From Pseudanabaenaceae cyanobacterium MP8IB2.15 (GTDB lineage Bacteria; Cyanobacteriota; Cyanobacteriia; Pseudanabaenales; Pseudanabaenaceae): a stretch of 12,804 nt of DNA. The notes under the pieces were generated by a model that was given only the letters and a program-made list of their open reading frames with translations, searched no databases and was not told the origin of the DNA. Positions 1 to 5,684 of the stretch are shown piece after piece (positions within the stretch are counted from its first letter, which is position 1; every line of letters begins with the position of its first letter). The stretch is taken from contig JARCMB010000355.1 in the NCBI GenBank assembly GCA_030248825.1, forward strand, positions 1-12,804. Direction: 5' to 3'. The translations under genes and the position numbers were made by a program.

Positions 1-557
1 CCCTTGATGTTGCTTCCAATGAAATGTTCAAGGACGGTCAGTACACGTTTGACGGGACATCGCACACTGCCGTCGAAACGATCGACTATTACGAAAAACT
101 GGTGGGTCAATACCCGATCGTGTCGATCGAAGACGGTCTGCAAGAAGAAGACTGGGCAAGCTGGAAGTTATTGACAGATCGCCTGACTTCCACCCAACTG
201 GTCGGTGATGATCTATTTGTGACGAATAAAACTCGTCTGGTGCGAGGCATTCAGGAAGGTTGCGCCAATGCAATTTTGATTAAACTCAATCAGATTGGCA
301 GCTTGACTGAAACGCTAGATGCGATCGCTACGGCAGACAAAAAAGGTTACCGCTCTGTAATCAGCCACCGTTCGGGCGAAACCGAAGACACCACAATCGC
401 CGATCTCGCTGTTGCTACTCGTGCAGGACAGATCAAAACTGGTTCGCTCTGCCGTAGCGAACGGGTCGCCAAGTACAACCGCTTGCTCAGAATTGAAGCT
501 GAACTAGGCGATCGAGCTGTCTATGCAGGTGCTGTTGGTTTGGGCCCTGTGGGTTAG
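1..557 (+). CDS. eno: Enolase, C-terminal part (5' end outside window)
   Basis: Enolase (phosphopyruvate hydratase) interconverts 2-phosphoglycerate and phosphoenolpyruvate in the cytosol; in bacteria it is often also an RNA-degradosome partner. The frame is open from the window edge (first full codon at base 3) to TAG at 555-557, giving about 184 residues, roughly the last 43% of a protein that is usually near 430 residues. Visible motifs in order: LDVA (first Mg ligand Asp), SIEDGL (Mg ligand Glu), VGDDLFVTN (Mg ligand Asp), LIKLNQIG (catalytic Lys), SHRSGETEDT (substrate loop) and GQIKTGS with its substrate-binding Lys, followed by the conserved tail RVAKYNRLLRIE. All active-site residues expected in this half are intact. 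The first in-frame ATG at 24 is internal, because the LDVA motif lies upstream of it. The gene converges on queF, with a hairpin-forming repeat between them. Confidence 0.97.
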   Translation, partial: LDVASNEMFKDGQYTFDGTSHTAVETIDYYEKLVGQYPIVSIEDGLQEEDWASWKLLTDRLTSTQLVGDDLFVTNKTRLVRGIQEGCANAILIKLNQIGSLTETLDAIATADKKGYRSVISHRSGETEDTTIADLAVATRAGQIKTGSLCRSERVAKYNRLLRIEAELGDRAVYAGAVGLGPVG

Positions 558-592
558 CCATCTCCTAAATCTCCTTGCTTTTCAACCTATAT

Positions 593-661
593 CGCCCCTA
601 AATCCCCAATTCTGGGGACTTTGAGAACTCTTGTCCCCCCAGAATTGGGGGCTAGGGGGCG
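593..661 (+). repeat. GC-rich inverted repeat, MITE-like, copy 1
   Basis: This is an imperfect palindrome with arms at about 594-617 and 636-660 and a loop at about 618-635. Each arm contains the smaller palindrome CCCCAATTCTGGGG. It lies between the convergent genes eno and queF, so either transcript would fold it into a long stem near its 3' end. A second copy sits at 10681-10746 in the opposite orientation. Bases 594-624 match that copy without mismatch over 31 nt, and 636-652 match over 17 nt; only the loop differs. Repeats of this CCCC-AATT-GGGG type are, from general knowledge, common between genes in cyanobacterial genomes. It may act as a terminator or RNA stabiliser, but that is inference. 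No poly-T tract follows it. Confidence 0.85.
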
Positions 662-666
662 AAGGC

Positions 667-1113
667 TTAACTACCTGCTTCTACAGGCTTCTCATAGTTG
701 ATTTCCACTACGGTGTGCACGTTGCCACGCGGATTGGAATCGCCCTTTATGTGAACGCGCAGAGGATCGCAGGCAGCAATAAAGTCATCCAAGATTTGAT
801 TGGTCCAGGCTTCATGTGAGATGTAGCGATCGCGATAACTATTGATATAGAGCTTGATCGACTTTAACTCCACGAGAAGCTGGTTAGGAACGTAGGTGAG
901 ATAGATCGTGGCGAAGTCGGGATAACCAGAAAATGGGCATTTGCAGGTAAATTCGGGCAAGGTAATATGTACCTCATAATTCCTGCCTGGACGTGGATTT
1001 GGGAATGTCGTGAGCTGAGCTGCTTCGATCGCATCTTCGCCATAATGCAGATTTACCGCATCGGTAGAACTTGTAATATTTGATGTACTTGCTTTACTTA
1101 AGTTAGCCGCCAT
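667..1113 (-). CDS. queF: NADPH-dependent 7-cyano-7-deazaguanine (preQ0) reductase
   Basis: QueF reduces the nitrile of preQ0 to the amine of preQ1 with NADPH, a cytosolic step of queuosine tRNA-modification synthesis. The 148-residue length is that of the short, single-domain type I (YkvM-like) enzyme. The motif EFTCKCPFSGYPDF at 54-67 holds the catalytic Cys59, which forms the thioimide, and the general acid Asp66; their spacing of 7 matches the B. subtilis pair Cys55/Asp62. The QueF signature ELKSIKLY follows at 82-89 and the substrate-binding SHE at 99-101. The ATG at 1113 is preceded by AAGGAAAA, a good ribosome binding site. The gene starts 18 nt after the truB stop on the same strand, so the two probably form a tRNA-modification operon. 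Confidence 0.96.
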   Translation of the reverse strand: MAANLSKASTSNITSSTDAVNLHYGEDAIEAAQLTTFPNPRPGRNYEVHITLPEFTCKCPFSGYPDFATIYLTYVPNQLLVELKSIKLYINSYRDRYISHEAWTNQILDDFIAACDPLRVHIKGDSNPRGNVHTVVEINYEKPVEAGS

Positions 1114-1131
1114 AGATTTTCCTTAATTCAA

Positions 1132-2061
1132 TTAATTGATCGGAGATAAAACGACAACTGGGCATAAATTTTGACCTTGCCACTCGCCTATGCCGATTAA
1201 ATCGTCTTTTTCATCGTCTTTCTTATTGTAAACCCGCAAATAATCGCCTGTGGGGATTGCTTCTAAGTCGATCGACTCTTGCCCAATTGCTTGTCCACAG
1301 CTCCAACGCTTTGCCGTTTCTGAATCTAGAGCGATCGAAGGTAAATGAGCTAAAGCGATCGAAGGCGGAGTTAAGTTAAAATTTTGGTCTAATTTCTGAG
1401 CCTCCACCACCTCAAATGTCACACTATTACTTAAGTCAAAGCCATTACTGTGAGTACGTTCTAACCCAGCCAATGTCCCACCACAGCCCAATTTCTCGCC
1501 CAAGTCACGCGCAATCGATCTAATGTATGTGCCAGTGCCGCAATCGATCGACACCACGATTTCGGGGAAGTCACCATGTCGCCAAGCTAGCACTTGAATC
1601 GATCGAACTTCCACAGTACGAATTGGGGCTTCGACCACTTCACCCGCCCTCGCTAAGTCATACAATCGCTTTCCCTGCACCTGAATCGCACTAAAAGCGG
1701 GTGGACGTTGCTGGATTTTGCCAAGAAACTGCGGTAATAGCTGTTCAACTGCGCCTAGGGTTAAATCAGGACAAGCATGTTGCGTAATTACATTGCCTTC
1801 TAGATCGTCAGTTGCCGTAACCAACCCGAATCTGATCGTTGCCTTATAACTTTTGCCTTCAGGTAAGAAACGAATCAATCTGGTGACTTGCCCTAAAGCG
1901 ATCGGCAAGACTCCTGTTGCCGCAGGATCGAGTGTGCCACTATGCCCAATCCGTTTTTGTTGCAAGATCTTACGGAGACGACTAATGCAATCGTGAGCCG
2001 TAATGCCAAAGGGTTTGTTGAGGTTCAGGAATCCGTGGATACTGTCGTTTGATTTACCCAT
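1132..2061 (-). CDS. truB: tRNA pseudouridine(55) synthase
   Basis: TruB converts uridine 55 in the T-loop of tRNAs to pseudouridine and also acts as a tRNA folding helper in the cytosol. The 309-residue product begins with the family pattern FLNLNKPFGITAHDC (residues 11-25). The catalytic loop GHSGTLDPAATG follows at 39-50, with Asp45 as the nucleophile. The C-terminal half of the catalytic domain carries GTYIRSIARDLG and the GTLAGLERTHSNGF segment, and a TruB C-terminal (PUA-like) region follows. The length is normal. The ATG at 2061 is the natural start because the conserved pattern begins a few residues later; no clear Shine-Dalgarno sequence precedes it. queF lies 18 nt downstream on the same strand, giving a two-gene unit. 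Confidence 0.96.
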   Translation of the reverse strand: MGKSNDSIHGFLNLNKPFGITAHDCISRLRKILQQKRIGHSGTLDPAATGVLPIALGQVTRLIRFLPEGKSYKATIRFGLVTATDDLEGNVITQHACPDLTLGAVEQLLPQFLGKIQQRPPAFSAIQVQGKRLYDLARAGEVVEAPIRTVEVRSIQVLAWRHGDFPEIVVSIDCGTGTYIRSIARDLGEKLGCGGTLAGLERTHSNGFDLSNSVTFEVVEAQKLDQNFNLTPPSIALAHLPSIALDSETAKRWSCGQAIGQESIDLEAIPTGDYLRVYNKKDDEKDDLIGIGEWQGQNLCPVVVLSPIN

Positions 2062-2141
2062 TTTCCGAAAGTATACTCAAAATTTCCCAAGTCGGGCTTA
2101 ATATCGCGGATGAAGTGCCGCCTTACTGACTTCTCAGCAAA

Positions 2142-2249
2142 TTATTTCATTACTCTACCAGCTTCTGCCACTAGAGCTTGACTGGCAAACATAGAGAAAA
2201 TCACGGTCTACCCAAAGAATAAGCCATAATAAATTAAGCCAAAACCCAT
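2142..2249 (-). pseudogene. Possible remnant of a small hydrophobic ORF (weak)
   Basis: The minus strand of the gap between truB and the antitoxin gene reads MGFGLIYYGLFFG, then TAG at 2208-2210, then TVIFSMFASQALVAEAGRVMK and TAA at 2142-2144, all in one frame. The two halves together look like a small membrane peptide broken by one stop codon; a single C-to-T change from CAG would explain it. I do not recognise the peptide as any known small protein, and hydrophobic open stretches of this size arise by chance. This is an inference only. Nothing else was recognised in the 233-nt gap. Confidence 0.12.
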
Positions 2250-2294
2250 ACACCAAGCTGATTGATTAACCACCAACTGCAAAGAATTTGACCT

Positions 2295-2522
2295 ATGCTA
2301 ATCCAAAAGATTGTCCAAGAACTACAAGATATCCCCGAAGATAGGTTGGCAGAAATTTATGACCTAATTCACGACTTTCGCATAGGTTTAGAGAGAGAGT
2401 CATCTCCTGACGAAACACCCACTGAAGAAGTGATTGAAGGCATTCGTCAAGGTTTACGAGAAGCATTAGCAGGGCAAACGATCCCATTGTCAGAAATGTG
2501 GGCGGGCATTGATGCAGAGTGA
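2295..2522 (+). CDS. Antitoxin of a type II toxin-antitoxin pair (RelN-like)
   Basis: This small acidic protein of 75 residues should bind and neutralise the toxin encoded directly after it, and probably helps repress the pair. The N-terminal half (1-33) is predicted helical, with the pattern IVQELQDIPEDRLAEIYDL. A charged linker follows (about 34-45). The C-terminal segment contains GLREALAGQTIPLSEMWAGIDAE in two runs (56-67 and 68-75), of the kind that wraps the toxin in cyanobacterial RelE-associated antitoxins. From memory this tail resembles the RelN antitoxin of the Synechocystis relNE pair. I see no classical ribbon-helix-helix or HTH. The ATG at 2295 has no clear ribosome binding site. 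The stop overlaps the toxin start by 11 nt, typical of translational coupling. Assignment rests mainly on context. Confidence 0.75.
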   Translation: MLIQKIVQELQDIPEDRLAEIYDLIHDFRIGLERESSPDETPTEEVIEGIRQGLREALAGQTIPLSEMWAGIDAE

Positions 2523-2892
2523 ATCATCACCAATCCAAATTGATCTTACATCTCGATTTAAACGGGATCTTCGAGAACTTGCTAAACGCTATCGTTTAAT
2601 TCGCACCGATCTTCAACCTTTAGTCGAACAACTTCAGGATGGAGAAATCATTGGTGATCGTATAGCTGGAAACAAATATCAAGTTTTCAAAGTTCGACTC
2701 AAAAATAGCAATATTCAAAAAGGAAAAAGCGGTGGCTATCGAGTCATTTATTATCTAAAAACCGAAGAAAAAATCATACTTGCCACAATTTATTCTAAAT
2801 CCGATCTCTTAGATGTCAGTAACGAAATAATTGAAGAGGCTATCTCTCAATACGAGAAAGAAATTCAGAAATCAGATAATGTTACTACATAA
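2512..2892 (+). CDS. RelE/ParE-family toxin
   Basis: This is a predicted toxin of the RelE/ParE superfamily; RelE members cut mRNA on the ribosome, while ParE members poison gyrase. The 126 residues start IQIDLTSRFKRDLRELAKRYR, the two basic N-terminal helices of the fold written here in part, and continue with a beta-sheet core containing the hallmark GGYRVIYYL at about 82-90. The Arg of that motif is the usual functional residue. The strand ILATIYSKSDLLDVS follows, and a longer C-terminal helix rich in Glu and Lys ends the protein. The ATG at 2512 overlaps the end of the antitoxin gene by 11 nt; a TTG one codon earlier (2509) is a possible alternative start. The local sequence is richer in A and T than its neighbours, as is common for such modules. 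RelE-type activity is more likely than ParE-type, but the sequence alone does not decide. Confidence 0.85.
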   Translation: MQSESSPIQIDLTSRFKRDLRELAKRYRLIRTDLQPLVEQLQDGEIIGDRIAGNKYQVFKVRLKNSNIQKGKSGGYRVIYYLKTEEKIILATIYSKSDLLDVSNEIIEEAISQYEKEIQKSDNVTT

Positions 2893-2916
2893 AAGTTTAC
2901 AAGGTGTGCTGTGATA

Positions 2917-2962
2917 CTTAACCTCAAACTCTTGACTCCCTTAACCTCAACTTAAATTGAGG
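2917..2962. repeat. Direct repeat CTTAACCTCAA x2 plus small palindrome
   Basis: The 11-mer CTTAACCTCAA occurs at 2917-2927 and again at 2940-2950, with starts 23 nt apart, close to two DNA turns. The second copy forms a palindrome with TTGAGG at 2957-2962 (CCTCAA, 6-nt loop, TTGAGG). The repeats lie in the 108-nt gap between the toxin stop and the Crp/Fnr-family gene. They may be operator half-sites for that regulator or part of a weak terminator for the toxin; neither is shown. Confidence 0.45.
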
Positions 2963-2974
2963 GCACTAGGATTT

Positions 2975-2988
2975 GTATTGTAGATTAC
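2975..2988 (+). promoter_or_regulatory. GTA-N8-TAC element, possible NtcA-type operator
   Basis: The bases GTA, then 8 nt, then TAC match the consensus NtcA binding site of cyanobacteria exactly. The site ends 12 nt before the ATG of the Crp/Fnr-family gene, whose own recognition helix (GSTRVTVTRALG) closely resembles that of NtcA. A weak sigma-70-like pair, TTGAGG at 2957-2962 and TAGATT at 2981-2986 with 18 nt between, would make the site overlap the -10 box, which suggests repression. About three such 6-base matches are expected by chance in a window this size, so position and context carry the argument. Confidence 0.4.
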
Positions 2989-3000
2989 TTTCGAGTTGCC

Positions 3001-3621
3001 ATGCCTCACACTATTGATTCTAAGACTTCATTTCAATCAGATTGGCGGCAGTTGCTAGAAGGGCTTTACCAAGAGCGACCACTACATCCATTCAGCAGTG
3101 GTGAAGAGATCATGATGCATCCGCGCGAGATCTGGGTGGTTTGTCGTGGTGTCGTCCAACTGAGTACTTTTCATCCCTGTGGTGATGAGGTGTCCTTGGG
3201 ATTAATTAGTCCATCGATGCCTTTTGGTTTACCTCTGACCTTGATTGACCCTTATCAAGCGATCGCACTGTCAGATGTCGATTTAATGAGATTAACAATG
3301 GTAGAGGTGGAACAGTCAGCAACATTGAGTCAGGGATTGTTTAAACATCTCAGCCGCCGCTTGCAACAAACTGAAGCATTACTGGCCTCAGTTAACCATC
3401 GCCGCGTCGAGGATAGATTACGTCAGTTTTTGTTGTTGCTGAGAGATGAAATTGGTCAACCAGAGAGTACTGGCAGTCGAATTAGCGTGCGCTTAACTCA
3501 CCAGCACTTAGCAAATGCAATTGGTTCAACCCGCGTCACAGTCACACGCGCCTTAGGGCAGCTTCAAGAAGAAGGTTGGCTAACGATCGGACGAGATCGC
3601 CACATTGTGATTGCAAATTAA
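3001..3621 (+). CDS. Crp/Fnr-family transcriptional regulator, NtcA-like HTH
   Basis: This is a DNA-binding regulator of 206 residues. Residues about 15-110 form the cupin-like sensor domain, 110-150 the long dimerisation helix (SQGLFKHLSRRLQQTEALLA onward), and 155-206 a winged helix-turn-helix. The HTH core LTHQHLANAIGSTRVTVTRA (165-184) is close to that of NtcA, the cyanobacterial nitrogen regulator. The cAMP-binding cassette with its conserved Glu and Arg is not seen; FGLPLTLIDPYQAIAL (75-90) stands in its place, so cAMP is unlikely to be the effector. The region around 84-86 (DPYQ) recalls NtcA, but overall similarity seems too low to call it ntcA itself. ATG at 3001 has no strong ribosome binding site. 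A GTA-N8-TAC element lies 12 nt upstream. The last codons and the stop are duplicated directly after the gene. Targets cannot be told from the window. Confidence 0.9.
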   Translation: MPHTIDSKTSFQSDWRQLLEGLYQERPLHPFSSGEEIMMHPREIWVVCRGVVQLSTFHPCGDEVSLGLISPSMPFGLPLTLIDPYQAIALSDVDLMRLTMVEVEQSATLSQGLFKHLSRRLQQTEALLASVNHRRVEDRLRQFLLLLRDEIGQPESTGSRISVRLTHQHLANAIGSTRVTVTRALGQLQEEGWLTIGRDRHIVIAN

Positions 3622-3635
3622 GTGATCGCAAATTA
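3607..3635 (+). repeat. Tandem duplication across the regulator stop codon
   Basis: GTGATTGCAAATTA at 3607-3620 is repeated as GTGATCGCAAATTA at 3622-3635, a 15-nt unit with one mismatch. It spans the stop, so the DNA reads VIAN-stop and then VIAN-stop in the same frame. It looks like a recent small slippage duplication. The second copy also gains a GATCGC sequence. Confidence 0.8.
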
Positions 3636-3662
3636 GCGTCCTTTAAAATCAATCGACAAGTT

Positions 3663-3704
3663 AACACCAAAAAGCACCCTGCCAGCAAGGTGCTTTTTGG
3701 TGTT
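3663..3704. terminator. Bidirectional intrinsic terminator, perfect 16-bp stem
   Basis: Bases 3663-3678 (AACACCAAAAAGCACC) are exactly complementary to 3689-3704, with a 10-nt loop (CTGCCAGCAA). On either strand the GC-rich core GCACC/GGTGC is followed by TTTTT, so it can end transcription both ways. It sits between the convergent Crp/Fnr-family gene (stop 3621) and rplY (stop 3714) and is the clearest terminator in the window. Confidence 0.9.
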
Positions 3705-3713
3705 GAGCAGCTA

Positions 3714-4274
3714 CTAGCCGCGTCCTTGAATCACAGTAATCAGTAGAGGTGTTGTATCTGTTGCGAACTCCACACCCTCAGGTAGAACTAGATCGCTGAT
3801 GTGAATACCTTGTCCGCCTTCAAGATGAGTAATATCGACATCAAACTTTTCAGGAACTAGAGTCGGTGGGCAGTTGACCCGCACAGTATTTAGCATCACT
3901 TCGATCGTACCGCCGCCAACCTTGACCCCAACTGGGATACCGATATAGTTGAGTGGAATTTCGACTTCCACTTGTGACTGCGACGCGATCGAAAAGAAGC
4001 TGAGATGATAGATCGCATTCTTATAAGGGTGACGTTGGACTTCACGCAGCAGGGTTAGCCCCTTAAAATCGCCATCGGTGATATTAACTTCGATCAAAGT
4101 GTTATTGATCGTCGCCTGACGCAGCAGAGTAGTTGCGACTTTAGCATCGAGCACGATCGATGTGGACTCAGCGCCTTTGTGTCCGTATACAGTTGCAGGA
4201 ATCTTGCCATCCCGACGCAGGGCGCGGTTATTGGTCTTGGTTAAACGTGTTTGAGAATCAATCGTAAGTTGCAT
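3714..4274 (-). CDS. rplY: 50S ribosomal protein L25/general stress protein Ctc
   Basis: L25 binds 5S rRNA in the large ribosomal subunit. The 186-residue protein is the long, two-domain Ctc/TL5 form rather than the short E. coli form. Residues 1 to about 92 are the 5S-binding L25 domain, with NRALRRDGKIPATVYGHKGA (16-35) and LREVQRHPYKNAIYHLSFF (76-94) as typical segments. Residues about 97-182 are the C-terminal beta domain, with VEVEIPLNYIGIPVGVKVGG and a run around VRVNCPPTLVPEKFDVDI. ATG at 4274 follows the purA stop by 35 nt on the same strand with no obvious promoter between, so cotranscription with purA is likely. The strong hairpin at 3663-3704 ends the transcript. Length and motifs are normal. 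Confidence 0.95.
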   Translation of the reverse strand: MQLTIDSQTRLTKTNNRALRRDGKIPATVYGHKGAESTSIVLDAKVATTLLRQATINNTLIEVNITDGDFKGLTLLREVQRHPYKNAIYHLSFFSIASQSQVEVEIPLNYIGIPVGVKVGGGTIEVMLNTVRVNCPPTLVPEKFDVDITHLEGGQGIHISDLVLPEGVEFATDTTPLLITVIQGRG

Positions 4275-4309
4275 AAGTCAGTTGTCAGGTAAAAGTAACG
4301 AATTATCGG

Positions 4310-5623
4310 TTATACATTTAGTAAACCGCGTTTTGGGCCGTGAATTGGGTCTTCCACAATGATTGTTTGACCTCGGCTAGCTCCCAAGGAGACGATCGCG
4401 ATCGGGACAGACATCATATCCTCCAGAAACTTCAGATATGTTCTGGCTTCTGAAGGTAGATCCGCCAAGGCTCGGCAGTCTTTGGTCGAACTGCGCCAAC
4501 CTGGGAGAGTTTCGTAGATCGGCTTGCAACGGGCAAAAGCACGAGAGTCACTGGGGAAGTCTCTAACTATTTTTCCGTCTAGCTCGTAGGCAATACAAAC
4601 CTGAATTTCAGGCAGTTCATCCAAAACATCAAGCTTCGTGACCGCGAGGCAGTCCAAACCATTGATCCGTACAGCATAGCGTCCGATCACACCATCAAAC
4701 CAGCCGCAACGACGTTTGCGCCCCGTAGTTGTGCCAAACTCCGCGCCACGATCGCCAAGTAAATCGCCAACACGATCGTTCAGTTCGGTGGGGAAAGGTC
4801 CTTCACCAACCCGCGTTGTATAAGCCTTAGACACACCAATAATTCGATCGATTACGGTTGGGCCTACACCTGCGCCGATACAAGCCCCACCTGATACTGG
4901 ATTTGAGGAGGTGACATAGGGGTAAGTGCCATGATCTAAGTCCAGCAAGGTTCCCTGCGCTCCCTCAAACAGGATATTACGCCGTTCCTTAATTGCTCGA
5001 TCGATCACCAATGAAGCATCAATTACATGGGGGCGTAGTCGCTCAGCATAAATCTGATACTGCTCGATCACTTCATCAGGATTAAGCGGTGGCAGATCGT
5101 ATAACTTTTCTAGGACTATATTCTTTTGTTCTACCGCCCAGCGCAACCGCTTCGGCAGCATTTCTCGATCCATCAAGTCCAGCATCCGAATGCCAACTCG
5201 TTCCGATTTATCCGCATAGGTTGGGCCGATGCCCCGACCAGTAGTGCCGATTTTATGCTCAGCCCTCTGTGTCTCTGCCGCTTGCTCGAGGACTCGATGA
5301 TAGGGCATAGTGACGTGGGCAGTTTCAGCAATATACAGGCGATCTGTAGATACACCCAGTTCTTTAAGCTGGTCTAGTTCTTGCAAGACAACTTTAGGAT
5401 CGACAACAGTCCCACTACCAATAATGCAGTCGGTCTGTGGATATAAAATGCCTGAAGGAATCAAGTGCAGCTTAAATGTCCGATCGTTAACCACAACGGT
5501 ATGACCAGCATTAATGCCACCTTGATAGCGCACTACGATGTCTGCGGAGCGACTGAGCAAATCCGTGATTTTGCCTTTGCCTTCGTCTCCCCACTGAGTT
5601 CCGATAACAATTACATTAGCCAA
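4310..5623 (-). CDS. purA: Adenylosuccinate synthase
   Basis: PurA joins aspartate to IMP using GTP, giving adenylosuccinate, the first committed step from IMP to AMP in the cytosol. The 437 residues show the full motif series: GTQWGDEGKGK at 8-18 with catalytic Asp13, GGINAGHT at 35-42 with catalytic His41, GTTGRGIGPTY at 126-136 (IMP site), GAQGTLLDLDHGTYPYVTSS at 221-240, TTTGRKRRCGWFDG at 298-311 (aspartate loop) and TKLDVL at 329-334 (guanine contact). The start is TTG at 5621-5623: the reading MANVIVIG is the conserved N-terminus, and an in-frame TAA lies only a few codons upstream without any ATG between. No strong Shine-Dalgarno sequence is visible. rplY follows 35 nt downstream and is probably cotranscribed. 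Confidence 0.97.
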   Translation of the reverse strand: MANVIVIGTQWGDEGKGKITDLLSRSADIVVRYQGGINAGHTVVVNDRTFKLHLIPSGILYPQTDCIIGSGTVVDPKVVLQELDQLKELGVSTDRLYIAETAHVTMPYHRVLEQAAETQRAEHKIGTTGRGIGPTYADKSERVGIRMLDLMDREMLPKRLRWAVEQKNIVLEKLYDLPPLNPDEVIEQYQIYAERLRPHVIDASLVIDRAIKERRNILFEGAQGTLLDLDHGTYPYVTSSNPVSGGACIGAGVGPTVIDRIIGVSKAYTTRVGEGPFPTELNDRVGDLLGDRGAEFGTTTGRKRRCGWFDGVIGRYAVRINGLDCLAVTKLDVLDELPEIQVCIAYELDGKIVRDFPSDSRAFARCKPIYETLPGWRSSTKDCRALADLPSEARTYLKFLEDMMSVPIAIVSLGASRGQTIIVEDPIHGPKRGLLNV

Positions 5624-5653
5624 GAGTTTTAAACATTAACTCGCAAACAATTT

Positions 5654-5682
5654 ATCGTAGCAAATGATTGTGCAGTTTGTAA
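5654..5682 (-). promoter_or_regulatory. Possible purA promoter
   Basis: On the minus strand, TTACAA (5677-5682) and TACGAT (5654-5659) are separated by 17 nt. They match the sigma-70 -35 box at 3 of 6 and the -10 box at 4 of 6 positions. They lie in the 61-nt gap between the HlyD-family stop and the purA TTG. The position is right for purA, but the boxes are weak and the assignment is tentative. Confidence 0.3.
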
Positions 5683-5684
5683 AT

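Noticed and set aside
631..819. A 62-residue plus-strand frame
   Set aside because: It overlaps repeat copy 1 and then runs antisense to the well-supported queF gene.
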